DNA of 38,612 bases from Bacteroidaceae bacterium. Its GTDB lineage: Bacteria > Bacteroidota > Bacteroidia > Bacteroidales > Bacteroidaceae. The DNA lies in contig JAFUFW010000023.1 in assembly GCA_017469685.1 (NCBI GenBank), positions 1-38,612 on the forward strand, written 5' to 3'. This document shows positions 24,027 to 32,786 of the stretch, in pieces; position 1 is the first letter of the stretch; each line of letters starts with the position of its first letter. Both the position numbers and the translations under genes were made by a program. The notes beneath the pieces are model-generated. The model did not search any database. It had not been told where the DNA came from and saw nothing but the letters and a program-made list of their open reading frames with translations.

Positions 24027-24821
24027 ATGGAACTCGACCTCAACAACATACCCCACCACATTGCCATCATCATGGATGGCAACGGACGCTGGGCCAAGCA
24101 GCGCGGACTGCCACGCACGGCTGGCCACGCAGAAGGCGTAGAAGCCGTGAAGCGTATCACCGAAGAGTGCGTACGCCTCGGGGTCAAGTTCCTCACGCTT
24201 TACACCTTCTCAACCGAGAACTGGAACCGGCCCACCGACGAGGTGAGCGCCCTCATGGGCCTCGTGCTCGCCAACCTCGAAGAGGAAATCTTCATGAAGA
24301 ACAACGTCCGCTTCCAGGTCATCGGCGACACCAAACGCCTGCCCGAGAATGTGCAGCAACGCCTCTGGCAAGTGATGGAGCACACCGCCGACAACGACTC
24401 GATGACCATGGTGGTGGCCCTTAGCTACAGCTCTCGCTGGGAGATTACGAAGGCCGTGCGCGACATCGTCTGGGAGATGAAGAAGACAAGCCTCACACGC
24501 GCCACCATCGATCCCGACGAGATTACGGAAGACACCGTCGCTCAGCACCTCGAGACCTACTTCATGCCCGACCCGGACCTGCTGATCCGCACAGGAGGCG
24601 AGCAACGCATCAGCAACTATCTGCTGTGGCAGATCGCCTACACCGAGCTCTACTTCTGCGACACCTTCTGGCCCGACTTCGACGAGAACGCTCTCCACCA
24701 CGCCATAGCTGACTTCCAGCAGCGCGAACGCCGCTACGGCAAGACGAGCGAGCAAATAAAAAGCCTCAACCCAGCCCCGACAACGACGGGCAAAGGTAGC
24801 GGCAACACCGACATTGAATAA
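24027..24821 (+). CDS. uppS: Undecaprenyl diphosphate synthase (isoprenyl transferase)
   Basis: 264-residue cis-prenyltransferase that elongates farnesyl diphosphate with isopentenyl diphosphate to the C55 lipid carrier. The catalytic motif [17 protein letters not shown] gives Asp17. [12 protein letters not shown] (about 60), the RxG-type [26 protein letters not shown] (about 190-215) and FWPDF are in order. Slightly longer than usual because of a short polar tail. The product is the carrier that UppP (7841) recycles. Confidence 0.96.
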   Translation: MELDLNNIPHHIAIIMDGNGRWAKQRGLPRTAGHAEGVEAVKRITEECVRLGVKFLTLYTFSTENWNRPTDEVSALMGLVLANLEEEIFMKNNVRFQVIGDTKRLPENVQQRLWQVMEHTADNDSMTMVVALSYSSRWEITKAVRDIVWEMKKTSLTRATIDPDEITEDTVAQHLETYFMPDPDLLIRTGGEQRISNYLLWQIAYTELYFCDTFWPDFDENALHHAIADFQQRERRYGKTSEQIKSLNPAPTTTGKGSGNTDIE

Positions 24822-24842
24822 CAGCAGAATCGACATAAATAC

Positions 24843-27545
24843 ATGAACAACGTACTCCAATATAAGTATTCATCACATAGACTACACTGCCTCGCGGCCC
24901 TACTGCTACTATGGTATCTGCTCCCCTCGCCCTTCGCAGAAGGAGCGGGGGCAGGACTTCAGGGAACGCAGCTGCACGCCCAGATACAGGAACGCCTTGT
25001 AAAACCCACTATTGACTACTCCCGTACGCCTGGGCAATACTATATCGGAGGCATCACCGTCGATGGCGTCAAGAGCTACGACGACTACGTGCTCATCGGA
25101 CTCTCAGGCCTCTCCAAAGGCCAGCGCATATCCATCCCCGGCGAAGAGATAAGCAAAGCCATACGGCGCTACTGGAAGAATGGCCTCTTCTCCAATGCTT
25201 CCATCAGCGTCGACAGCCTCGTGGGCGACTCTGCCTACCTGCATATCCAGCTGGCCACGCGGCCACGCATCTCGCAGATCAACTACAACGGCGTGAAGAA
25301 AAGCGAGAAAGAAGACCTCGAGACCAAGCTCGGGCTCATCAAGGAAGCGCAACTGACGCCCAACATGCTCGACCGAGCCCGAATATGGGGTAAGAAGTAC
25401 TTCGACGACAAAGGCTTCAAGAACGCCGAAATACTCTTTGAGCAGCACGACGACCCCGCAGAAGAGGGCCGTGTTATCCTCGACGTCAACGTCGACAAGA
25501 AAGAGAAGGTCAAGGTCAACAGCATCACCGTAGAGGGCAACAACGCACTGACGATGAAGCAGATCAAAGGTTCGCTGATAAAGAACGGAGCCTTCAAGAA
25601 GACCCACGAGAAGGGGCTGCTGAGCAGTTGGTTCCGCTCCAAGAAATTCATTGACGAGAAATGGAAAGAGGACAAGGAACGCCTCATAGAGAAATACAAC
25701 GAGTTCGGCTATCGCGACGCACATATCGTGGCGGACAGCGTCGTTGCCCACGACGAGAAATCCGTGGATATCTTCGTGCATGTAGAGGAGGGCCAGAAGT
25801 ACTACATTCGCAATATCGACTGGGTGGGCAACACCATCTACACTACCGATGTGCTGCAAAAAGTGCTGCGCATGAACAAAGGCGACGTCTACAACCAGAC
25901 GCTCCTCACCAAGCGCGTGAAGGACGATGATGATGCCATAGGCAATATGTACTACAACAACGGCTACCTCTTCTACAACCTCACCCCCGTAGAGGTGAAC
26001 ATCGTGGGCGACAGCGTAGACCTCGAGATGCGTATCGAAGAGAACCAGCAGGCTTACATCAACCGCGTCATCATCACGGGCAACGACCGCGTCTACGAAG
26101 AAGTGGTGCGCCGCGAGCTCCGCAACAAGCCGGGCGACCTCTTCTCGAAGTCGGCCCTCGAGCGTTCTTATCGTGAGATAGCGTCCATGGGGCATTTCGA
26201 TCCCGAAGCTATAAAATACGACCTCAAGCCCGACCTCGACAACGGAACCGTGGACCTCGAATGGGCACTCTCGCCGAAATCCAACGACCAAGTGGAGTTC
26301 TCACTGGGCTACGGGCAGACGGGCGTCATCGGAAAAATTGGCCTTAAGTTCAGCAACTTCTCGCTCGCCAATCTCTTCGCTAAGAACGGCCTGCGCCGAG
26401 GCGTCATGCCTCAGGGCAACGGCGAGACGTTCAGCATCAGCGGACAGACCAACGGGCGCTACTATCAAGCCTACTCTATCAACTACCTCAACCCGTGGTT
26501 TGGCGGCAAGCGGCCCAACTCACTCCAGTTCTCTGCTTTCTTCTCAAAGCAGACCGACGTGAGCGACCGTTACTACAACTCAGCCTACTACAACTCCTAC
26601 TACAACTATCTCTACGGCTACGGCTCAAACTACGGCAACTACTACGAGAACTTCTATGACCCCGACAAATATATTAAGGTCTACGGCTTCTCGCTCGGAT
26701 GGGGCAAGCGCCTCTCGTGGCCCGACGACTATTTCCAGCTCTCTGCCGACCTGAGCTACACCCGCTACTCGCTTAAGGATTGGGAGTACTTCATGATTTC
26801 CAACGGCAACTGCAACAACATAAGCCTCAACCTTAACATCTCCCGCGGTTCCACCGACAACCAGATCTATCCCCGCAGCGGCTCGGAGATTCTGTTCTCA
26901 GCCAGCCTTACGCCGCCCTACTCGCTCTTCGACGGGCGCAACTATGCCGACCTGGCCAACAATTCACAGGCCAGCACCTACCAGGATGAGCTCAAGAGCA
27001 AGTACCAGTGGATTGAATACCATAAATGGAAGTTCAAGGCCCGCACCTTCACGGCACTCACAGGCCACGACAAATGCCCGGTGCTGATGACACGTGTAGA
27101 GTTCGGAATCCTTGGACACTACAACAAGAATAAGCGCTCGCCCTTCGAGACATTCTATGTCGGCGGCGACGGCATGAGCGGCTACTCCTACAACTACGCC
27201 ACCGAGACCATCGGCCTGCGCGGCTATGACAACGGCTCGCTCACGCCTCGCGGCTACTCAGGCTACGCCTACGACCGCTTTACGCTGGAGCTCCGCTACC
27301 CCTTCATTCTGGGCAACTCTACCAACATCTACGGCCTGACATTCGTTGAGGGCGGTAATGCGTGGAACGACGTCAAGAAGTTCAACCCCTTCGACATGAA
27401 GCGCTCGGCCGGCGTGGGCGTGCGCATCATGCTCCCGATGGTGGGTCTGCTCGGTATAGACTGGGCCTATGGTTTCGACAAGGTGTTCGGCAGCAAGACC
27501 TACGGCGGCAGCCAATTCCACTTCATCCTCGGACAGGAATTCTAA
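24843..27545 (+). CDS. bamA: Outer-membrane assembly factor BamA
   Basis: 900-residue Omp85 protein that folds and inserts beta-barrel proteins. A signal segment occupies about residues 1-45, then POTRA domains (about 55-455; GGITVDGVKSYDDYVLIGLSGL, ISQINYNGVKKSEKEDLETKLGL, VNSITVEGNNALTMKQIKG, YINRVIITGNDRVYEEVVRREL) and a C-terminal barrel (about 470-900) ending in a hydrophobic FHFILGQEF. The loop-6 region lies near SPFETFYVGGDGMSGYSY. The signal peptide contains an odd stretch (SPFAEGAGAGLQG, about residues 28-40) encoded by a small G/C palindrome (about 24921-24957). Barrel segments are rich in YYN repeats (about 578-605). Confidence 0.95.
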   Translation: MNNVLQYKYSSHRLHCLAALLLLWYLLPSPFAEGAGAGLQGTQLHAQIQERLVKPTIDYSRTPGQYYIGGITVDGVKSYDDYVLIGLSGLSKGQRISIPGEEISKAIRRYWKNGLFSNASISVDSLVGDSAYLHIQLATRPRISQINYNGVKKSEKEDLETKLGLIKEAQLTPNMLDRARIWGKKYFDDKGFKNAEILFEQHDDPAEEGRVILDVNVDKKEKVKVNSITVEGNNALTMKQIKGSLIKNGAFKKTHEKGLLSSWFRSKKFIDEKWKEDKERLIEKYNEFGYRDAHIVADSVVAHDEKSVDIFVHVEEGQKYYIRNIDWVGNTIYTTDVLQKVLRMNKGDVYNQTLLTKRVKDDDDAIGNMYYNNGYLFYNLTPVEVNIVGDSVDLEMRIEENQQAYINRVIITGNDRVYEEVVRRELRNKPGDLFSKSALERSYREIASMGHFDPEAIKYDLKPDLDNGTVDLEWALSPKSNDQVEFSLGYGQTGVIGKIGLKFSNFSLANLFAKNGLRRGVMPQGNGETFSISGQTNGRYYQAYSINYLNPWFGGKRPNSLQFSAFFSKQTDVSDRYYNSAYYNSYYNYLYGYGSNYGNYYENFYDPDKYIKVYGFSLGWGKRLSWPDDYFQLSADLSYTRYSLKDWEYFMISNGNCNNISLNLNISRGSTDNQIYPRSGSEILFSASLTPPYSLFDGRNYADLANNSQASTYQDELKSKYQWIEYHKWKFKARTFTALTGHDKCPVLMTRVEFGILGHYNKNKRSPFETFYVGGDGMSGYSYNYATETIGLRGYDNGSLTPRGYSGYAYDRFTLELRYPFILGNSTNIYGLTFVEGGNAWNDVKKFNPFDMKRSAGVGVRIMLPMVGLLGIDWAYGFDKVFGSKTYGGSQFHFILGQEF
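24921..24957. repeat. Small palindromic insertion in the bamA signal sequence
   Basis: CCCC-T-CGC-CCTTC...GAAGG-A-GCG-GGGG arms pair around a short loop. It encodes SPFAEGAGA in frame between the hydrophobic core and the LHAQ-type cleavage region. Style resembles the larger inserts in truB and ribD, though sequence identity with them is not shown. Confidence 0.45.
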
Positions 27546-27695
27546 AGGATGCAAGTAAAAGATAAAAATGAATAATCGGAATAAACCTTTTGGCCGTTGA
27601 TTTCATCAAAGCAATAAATGCTGCGCAAGCAAAGGCCGCAAACTAATTCTTAACCGCATTAGCCACCAAAGCTAAAACAAAACCAGACAGACAAT

Positions 27696-28217
27696 ATGAA
27701 AAAGCTATTTATCATTCTCATGGCCGCCCTCACATTCGGAGTGAGCGAGCAGGCATCAGCCCAGAAGTTCGTGCTCATCGACATGGAGTACATTCTCAAG
27801 AACATTCCGGCCTACGAGCGCGCCAACGAACAACTCAACCAAGTATCGCGCAAATGGCAGGCAGAGATTGAGGCCCTGGCCACCGAGGCACAGAACCTCT
27901 ACAAAGCCTATCAGGGCGAGACTGTATTCCTCAGCGCCGAGCAGAAGAAAGAGCGCGAGGCTGCCATCGTAGCAAAGGAGAAAGAGGCCGCCGACCTGAA
28001 GAAGAAATATTTCGGCCCCGAAGGCGAGCTTTTCAAGAAACGCGAGAGCCTGATGACACCTATCAACGACGAGATCTACACCGCCGTGAAGGAAATCTGC
28101 GAAGCCAAAGGCTACAGCCTCGTGCTCGACCGCGCATCCGACGCCGGCATCATCTTCGCATCACCGAAGATCGACATCTCTGGCGAAGTGCTCCAGAAGA
28201 TGGGATACGGATATTGA
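27696..28217 (+). CDS. skp: Skp/OmpH-family periplasmic chaperone (copy 1)
   Basis: 173-residue protein with signal peptide (residues 1-22, LFIILMAALTFGVSEQASA) and a mature part that starts KFVLIDMEYILKNIPAYERANEQL. A long charged helical hairpin (about 45-120; EIEALATEAQNLYKAYQ, KKEREAAIVAKEKEAADLKKKY) follows, then a C-terminal beta-strand part (GYSLVLDRASDAGIIF). This is the OmpH/Skp fold: trimers with tentacle helices that hold unfolded outer-membrane proteins for BamA. It lies 150 bases after bamA. The first of three tandem paralogues. Confidence 0.92.
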   Translation: MKKLFIILMAALTFGVSEQASAQKFVLIDMEYILKNIPAYERANEQLNQVSRKWQAEIEALATEAQNLYKAYQGETVFLSAEQKKEREAAIVAKEKEAADLKKKYFGPEGELFKKRESLMTPINDEIYTAVKEICEAKGYSLVLDRASDAGIIFASPKIDISGEVLQKMGYGY

Positions 28218-28262
28218 AAGTCGACAGTTGAGAATTAATAACCAATCAATAACAAAACAAAA

Positions 28263-28760
28263 ATGAAAAAGATTCTATTTGCAGCCCTGATGCTGCTCGC
28301 ACCGCTGACAATGTCAGCCCAGAAGTTCGGACACTTCAACTCCAACGAAATCGTGCCTCTCATGCCTGAGTACACCACCGCTCAGAACGAGCTGCAGACA
28401 CTCGGCAAGCAGTATGAGGACGACCAGAAGCGCATGCAGGACGAGCTGCAGAAGAAGGCCGACGACTTCCAGAAGGAGCAGGCCAACATGCTCGAGAACC
28501 TTCGCGCACGCCGCGAGCAGGAGCTCAATGACCTCTATCAGCGCTACCAGCAAAGCGTGGCCGACAACCAGCAGGCCTATCAGAAAGCTTACGCCGAGAA
28601 GATGCAGGCCATCTCTGAGAAGATAACGGCAGCCGTGAAGCAGATTGGCGAAGCCGGCGGCTACGTCTACATCATGGACGTCACCTCAGGCATCCCATAC
28701 ATCTCAACGAAGCTCAGCACTGACATCACTCCAGAGCTGAAAAAAGCTTTGGGCATTTAA
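28263..28760 (+). CDS. Skp/OmpH-family periplasmic chaperone (copy 2)
   Basis: 165-residue paralogue: signal peptide (residues 1-19, ILFAALMLLAPLTMSA), then KFGHFNSNEIVPLMPEYTTAQNELQTLGKQYEDDQKRMQDELQKK, a long coiled helix rich in Gln, Glu and Lys, and the closing VYIMDVTSGIPYISTKLSTDITPELKKALGI. The last segment (YIS.KLSTDIT) is characteristic of the Bacteroidetes OmpH group. It is 45 bases after copy 1 and followed by a hairpin terminator, so most transcripts of the bamA series probably end here. Confidence 0.92.
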   Translation: MKKILFAALMLLAPLTMSAQKFGHFNSNEIVPLMPEYTTAQNELQTLGKQYEDDQKRMQDELQKKADDFQKEQANMLENLRARREQELNDLYQRYQQSVADNQQAYQKAYAEKMQAISEKITAAVKQIGEAGGYVYIMDVTSGIPYISTKLSTDITPELKKALGI

Positions 28761-28772
28761 TTAAAAAAGGAG

Positions 28773-28818
28773 AAAGAGGAATGAAGAGCGACAACCGCCG
28801 CTCCTCGTTCCTCTTTTT
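28773..28818 (+). terminator. Rho-independent terminator between skp copies 2 and 3
   Basis: AAAGAGGAA / TTCCTCTTT arms with an inner AGAGCG...CGCTC stem, followed by TTTTTGTTTT. It separates copies 1 and 2 from copy 3 and murI. Confidence 0.75.
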
Positions 28819-28871
28819 GTTTTATTCTGTTCGTCGTTAATCATTAATCACCTCAATCCCACACGTAACCC

Positions 28872-29465
28872 ATGAAAAAGCTCATCGCCATCCTCTGCAT
28901 AGCTGTGGTATCAACAGCCTCATGGGCACAAACGCCCGTAGCGCAAGGTGCCGTACAGGTCCCAAAGTTCGGTTACCTCAGCTACGACGCCGTCTTCAAG
29001 CGCATGCCTGAGTATGCACAGGCACAGGCCGACTTTGCCGCACTGAAGGCAAAGTACGATGCCGAGGCCGAGCGCTCCGAGGAGGAATTTCAGCGCAAGT
29101 TCACCGAGTTCATCAACGGGCAGAAGGACTTCCCGCAAAGCATCATGCTTAAGCGCCAAGCCGAGTTGCAGGACCTCATGGACCGTAGCGTAGCATTCCG
29201 CAAGGAGTCTGCACGCCTGCTGGCAGAAGCCGAAAAACGCATGCAAGAGCCTATTGCCGCGCAGCTCAACCAAGCCATTTACGACGTAGCTGCAACACAA
29301 GGACTCATCTACGTCCTCAACACCGACGGCAACGCCGTGCCTTTCATTCACCCTCAGGTGGGCGTCGATATCACCGAAGCCGTACTCACCAAACTTGGAG
29401 TGAAGCAAGGCGAAGCAGCCGAGCCTCAGCAGCCCTCGCCCGAAGAACCGACTGCCGAGCCCTAA
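28872..29465 (+). CDS. Skp/OmpH-family periplasmic chaperone (copy 3)
   Basis: 197-residue paralogue: signal peptide (residues 1-19, LIAILCIAVVSTASWA), KFGYLSYDAVFKRMPEYAQAQADFAALKAKYDAEAERSEEEFQRKF, a helical hairpin to about 135, a C-terminal strand region (GLIYVLNTDGNAVPFIHPQVGVDITEAVLTKLGV) and a Pro/Glu-rich tail (EAAEPQQPSPEEPTAEP) absent in the other two copies. It follows a terminator, so it needs its own promoter or readthrough; I see no clear TAnnTTTG box in 28819-28871. murI starts 57 bases downstream. Confidence 0.9.
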   Translation: MKKLIAILCIAVVSTASWAQTPVAQGAVQVPKFGYLSYDAVFKRMPEYAQAQADFAALKAKYDAEAERSEEEFQRKFTEFINGQKDFPQSIMLKRQAELQDLMDRSVAFRKESARLLAEAEKRMQEPIAAQLNQAIYDVAATQGLIYVLNTDGNAVPFIHPQVGVDITEAVLTKLGVKQGEAAEPQQPSPEEPTAEP

Positions 29466-29522
29466 GGCTCAAGCTCACGAAGAACTCCTAAACTCTTATT
29501 TTTAAATTTATATTCTCACCAC

Positions 29523-30338
29523 TTGTCACCTATCGGAGTCTTCGACAGCGGCTACGGAGGACTGACCGTTCTCCGCGAGATACGCTCACTCATGCCCCAG
29601 TACGACTATCTCTACTTGGGCGACAATGCTCGTGCCCCCTACGGGCCGCGTTCGTTTGAGCGCGTCTACGAGTTCACGCTCCAAGCTGTACGCTACCTCT
29701 TCGAACAAGGCTGCCAACTCATCATCTTAGCTTGCAACACGGCATCAGCCAAGGCCCTGCGCTCCATCCAGCAGCACGACCTTCCCGCCATCGATGCCTC
29801 ACGCCGCGTGCTCGGCGTGGTCCGCCCAACAGTGGAAGCCGTTGGGGAACTTACCCACTCGCGCCACATCGGCATCGTAGCCACCCAAGGCACCGTCAGC
29901 AGCCGCACCTACGAGCTCGAGATGGCCAAGCTCCACCCCGACATCGTCATCAGCAGCCGTGCTTGCCCTATGTGGGTACCCCTCGTTGAAAACTACGAAT
30001 TCGACAGCCCTGGTGCCGACTATTTCGTCCGCAAAGACGTCGAGGCCCTGCTTGCCACCGATCCTGCCATCGACACCATCATACTTGGCTGCACACACTT
30101 CCCGCTATTATATAATAAGGTACGCACATACACGCCCGCGCACGTGAAACTATTATCACAGGGCGAATACGTCAGCCGAAGCCTCGCCGACTACTTGAGC
30201 CGCCATGCTGACTTAGAGGCCCGCCTCTCTCGAGGTGCCACGGCGCGCTTCCTCACCACCGACGATGCCCTGCACTTCGCCTCCGCAGCCACCCTCTTCC
30301 TCGGCCAGGCGGTGGAAGCCAGCCAGATAAGCTTATAG
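29523..30338 (+). CDS. murI: Glutamate racemase
   Basis: 271-residue MurI that interconverts L- and D-glutamate for peptidoglycan. The two catalytic cysteines are visible: C71 in ILACNTASAKALRS and the second near residue 189 in IILGCTHFPLLYNKV. The substrate-binding start GVFDSGYGGLTVLREI (Asp8, Ser9) is intact. The start is a TTG at 29523 that places this motif at the normal distance; no in-frame ATG precedes it at a sensible distance. The gene ends the envelope series and has a strong terminator after it. Confidence 0.95.
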   Translation: MSPIGVFDSGYGGLTVLREIRSLMPQYDYLYLGDNARAPYGPRSFERVYEFTLQAVRYLFEQGCQLIILACNTASAKALRSIQQHDLPAIDASRRVLGVVRPTVEAVGELTHSRHIGIVATQGTVSSRTYELEMAKLHPDIVISSRACPMWVPLVENYEFDSPGADYFVRKDVEALLATDPAIDTIILGCTHFPLLYNKVRTYTPAHVKLLSQGEYVSRSLADYLSRHADLEARLSRGATARFLTTDDALHFASAATLFLGQAVEASQISL

Positions 30339-30408
30339 GCTGAAAAAAGGGACAATAAAAAGGAAGGCATTTGCTTAACGCAAATGCCTTCCTTTTCATT
30401 TTTCAGCT
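30339..30408 (+). terminator. Strong nested terminator after murI
   Basis: Core arms AAAAGGAAGGCATTTGC / GCAAATGCCTTCCTTTT (30358-30396) are perfect complements. Outer GCTGAAAAA / TTTTTCAGC arms enclose them, giving one long stem. It lies directly at the murI stop codon and could also stop transcripts from the minus-strand gene at 30471. Confidence 0.9.
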
Positions 30409-30430
30409 AAGCGCCCATCGACGCATCTTG

Positions 30431-30465
30431 CCCCCCTCTTCAGAAAAGAGGTGGTCGAGGAGGTG
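30431..30465. repeat. Intergenic C/G-rich palindrome remnant
   Basis: CCCCCCTCTT-CAGA-AAAGAGGTGG followed by GAGGAGG forms a short hairpin. The style (CCCCTCTT...AAGAGG) is like the repeat DNA inserted in truB. Confidence 0.5.
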
Positions 30466-30470
30466 TGTCT

Positions 30471-31274
30471 TTACTTAGGCTGCTTGCCGATATAGGCCAG
30501 AATACCGCCGTCGACATAAAGAATGTGTCCGTTAACAGCGTTAGAGGCTTCTGATGCCAGGAACACGGCAGGTCCTGTCAGTTCTTGCGGGTCGAGCCAG
30601 CGGCCTGCGGGCGTCTTGGCGCAGATGAACGAGTCGAAGGGATGGCGGCTGCCGTCGGGCTGGCGCTCGCGCAGGGGAGCCGTCTGTGGCGTGGCTATGT
30701 AGCCCGGGCCGATGCCGTTGCACTGGATGTTGTACTCGCCATACTCCGAGCAGATGTTGCGCGTGAGCATCTTCAGTCCGCCCTTGGCAGCAGCATAGGC
30801 ACTGACCGTCTCGCGGCCCAGCTCGCTCATCATAGAGCAGATGTTGATGATCTTGCCATGGCCCTTGGCCATCATGTCGGGCAGCACAGCCTTCGAGACG
30901 ATGAACGGGGCGTTGAGGTCGATGTCGATGACGCGGCGGAAATCGGCAGCCTCCATCTCGTGCATAGGCACGCGGCGGATGATGCCTGCGTTGTTCACGA
31001 GGATGTCTATCGTGCCAACCTCCTCCTTGATGCGCTTCACAAGAGCCTGCACAGCGGCCTCGTCGGTCACATCACAGACATAGCCGTGCACCTTTATGCC
31101 CTTCTCGGCATAAGCCTTCAGGCCACGGTCCACGAGTTCCTGGTTGATGTCGTTGAAGCAGATTGTAGCGCCCTGCTCAGCAAAGGCGCTGGCAATGGCA
31201 AAGCCGATGCCGTAGCTCGCACCGGTGACGAGGGCAACCTTACCCTCAAGCGAGAAATTCAGATACGGATTCAT
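30471..31274 (-). CDS. SDR oxidoreductase, gluconate 5-dehydrogenase-like
   Basis: 267-residue short-chain dehydrogenase. The NAD(P)-binding TGASYGIG lies at about 18-25, NNAGIIRR at about 95-102, and the catalytic Ser-Tyr-Lys appears in ICSMMSELGRETVSAYAAAKGG (Tyr about 165, Lys about 169). GPGYIATPQTAPLRERQ and FICAKTPAGRWLDPQEL are characteristic of the gluconate 5-dehydrogenase/2-deoxy-D-gluconate 3-dehydrogenase group, acting on sugar acids such as 5-keto-gluconate or ketodeoxyuronates. Neighbours do not reveal the pathway, so the substrate is uncertain. A promoter box at 31329-31336 gives a 55-nt leader. Confidence 0.88.
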   Translation of the reverse strand: MNPYLNFSLEGKVALVTGASYGIGFAIASAFAEQGATICFNDINQELVDRGLKAYAEKGIKVHGYVCDVTDEAAVQALVKRIKEEVGTIDILVNNAGIIRRVPMHEMEAADFRRVIDIDLNAPFIVSKAVLPDMMAKGHGKIINICSMMSELGRETVSAYAAAKGGLKMLTRNICSEYGEYNIQCNGIGPGYIATPQTAPLRERQPDGSRHPFDSFICAKTPAGRWLDPQELTGPAVFLASEASNAVNGHILYVDGGILAYIGKQPK

Positions 31275-31328
31275 AGGTTCAATGTTGATTTATGAATAAT
31301 TAATAATGGTTAGCACCTTTTTCGGCTA

Positions 31329-31336
31329 CAAAGATA
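31329..31336 (-). promoter_or_regulatory. -7 box of the SDR gene (TATCTTTG)
   Basis: The minus strand reads TATCTTTG, matching TAnnTTTG, about 55 bases before the ATG at 31274. A second TTTG lies immediately upstream (31337-31340), but no -33 element at the right distance is clear. Confidence 0.6.
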
Positions 31337-31418
31337 CAAAGAAATTGAAATGGAATAATGTAAAGGATTGAAAATTTTTTTATTTGTCCATTAAAGTTTC
31401 AGGTTTCAGGCGTAAGCG

Positions 31419-32651
31419 TCAGCCAAAGAAAGCGAGGGCCACGATGACAGCGGCCACCATGGAGGCGAAGTCGGCAAAGAGGCCGCAGGGCAGGGCGTAG
31501 CGCGTGTTGCGAATGCCTACGCTGCCGAAATAGACGGCAAGGATGTAGAACGTAGTGTCCGTTGAACCTTGGAAGATGCAGGAGAGGCGGCCGGCAAACG
31601 AGTCGGGGCCGTAGGTCTGCATACACTCAAGCATCATGCCGCGCGCACCGCTGCCGCTGAGAGGCTTCATGATGGCGGTGGGCAGGGCGGCGGTGATGTC
31701 GGCATTGCCACCGCAGGCTTCCACGATCCAGCCTATGCCGCTGAGCAGCCAGTCCATGGCACCTGACGCGCGGAAGACACCGATGCCCACAAGGATGGCA
31801 ATAAGGTAAGGAATTATGCTCACGGCTGTGGTGAAGCCGCCCTTGGCACCCTCGATGAAGGCGTCGTACACATTAATCTTATTACGCACGCCCGCGAGGA
31901 TGAAGGACACGATGATGCCCAGAAGGATAATGTTAGCCAGGTTGGCCGAGAAGATGCCCATCTGCGCCTGCGTCAGCGTGAAAGAAGCCCAGGCCATGCC
32001 TGCCACCAGTAGCGAGAGCACACCGAGGGTGATGAGCACTGGGATGTTCAGCAGCTTGATGCGCTGTATGGCACCGGTAAGCATCACGCCGAGGACGGTG
32101 CTCGTCATGGTGGCAAGGAGGATGGGCACGAAGACATCGGTGGGCTGCGCGGCACCCATAGTGGCGCGGTAGGCAAGGATGCTTACGGGCACGATGGTAA
32201 GTCCTGCGGTATTGAGCACCATGAACATTATCATGGAGTTGGACGCCGTGTCCTTCTTCTGGTTCAGCTCCTGCAGGCCCTCCATTGCCTTAAGGCCGAG
32301 GGGCGTGGCTGCATTGTCGAGGCCCAGCATATTTGCCGAGAGATTCATGAAGATGTTGCCCACTACAGGATGACCTTCAGGAATCTCGGGGAAGAGGCGC
32401 CGGAAGAGTGGGCCAAGCCAGCGGGCGAGGGCGTTGACGACACCTCCGAGCTCGCCTATCTTCATCACACCCATCCACAGCGAGAGGACGGCAGTGAGGC
32501 CGAGAGAAATCTCAAAGCCGTTTTTTGCCGATTCCATTGAAGCGTTCATGATGGCGGGGAACACTTCCACGTCGCCGAAGAACACGAGTTTCACCAATGC
32601 CACAGCGGCAGCGATGACGAAGAATGCTATCCAGATATAGTTGAGAGCCAC
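31419..32651 (-). CDS. Fused SpmA/SpmB-like nucleoside-recognition (Gate) membrane protein
   Basis: 410-residue polytopic membrane protein made of two Gate domains: an SpmA-like N-terminal half (about 1-200; ISLGLTAVLSLWMGVMKIGELGG, NLSANMLGLDNAATPLGLKAME) and an SpmB-like C-terminal half (about 235-410; FIEGAKGGFTTAVSIIPYLIAILVGIGVFRASGAMD, PLSGSGARGMMLE, IFQGSTDTTFYILAVYFGSVGI). In spore formers SpmA and SpmB are separate and affect core dehydration; here no sporulation is expected, so the role is probably transport or unknown. The fused form is common in Bacteroidetes. About eleven hydrophobic segments are present. A promoter box is at 32736. Confidence 0.88.
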   Translation of the reverse strand: MALNYIWIAFFVIAAAVALVKLVFFGDVEVFPAIMNASMESAKNGFEISLGLTAVLSLWMGVMKIGELGGVVNALARWLGPLFRRLFPEIPEGHPVVGNIFMNLSANMLGLDNAATPLGLKAMEGLQELNQKKDTASNSMIMFMVLNTAGLTIVPVSILAYRATMGAAQPTDVFVPILLATMTSTVLGVMLTGAIQRIKLLNIPVLITLGVLSLLVAGMAWASFTLTQAQMGIFSANLANIILLGIIVSFILAGVRNKINVYDAFIEGAKGGFTTAVSIIPYLIAILVGIGVFRASGAMDWLLSGIGWIVEACGGNADITAALPTAIMKPLSGSGARGMMLECMQTYGPDSFAGRLSCIFQGSTDTTFYILAVYFGSVGIRNTRYALPCGLFADFASMVAAVIVALAFFG

Positions 32652-32671
32652 GAGTAAAGTAGATTGATAAT

Positions 32672-32694
32672 GGTGCTTCGCTGAGCGAAGCTAC
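32672..32694. repeat. Small palindrome upstream of the SpmA/B fusion
   Basis: GCTTCGCT-GAGCGAAGC with flanking GG/CC forms an almost loop-free hairpin in the leader of the minus-strand gene. A related GCTTCGCTCGAAG occurs near 35725. Confidence 0.5.
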
Positions 32695-32735
32695 CTTAGG
32701 TCAAGTGGGAAATTGAAGAATGAAGTATTTTGCTG

Positions 32736-32743
32736 CAAAAGTA
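32736..32743 (-). promoter_or_regulatory. -7 box of the SpmA/B fusion (TACTTTTG)
   Basis: The minus strand reads TACTTTTG, about 85 bases before the ATG at 32651. The upstream region is a TTAAACTTTAAAC repeat tract (32750-32781) shared with the divergent promoter. Confidence 0.5.
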
Positions 32744-32786
32744 CAAAAAACATTAAACTTTAAACTTTAAACATTAAACTTTTTCA

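Noticed and set aside
25104-26291. 395-codon open frame on the minus strand
   Set aside because: Antisense to the POTRA part of bamA; no recognisable motif.
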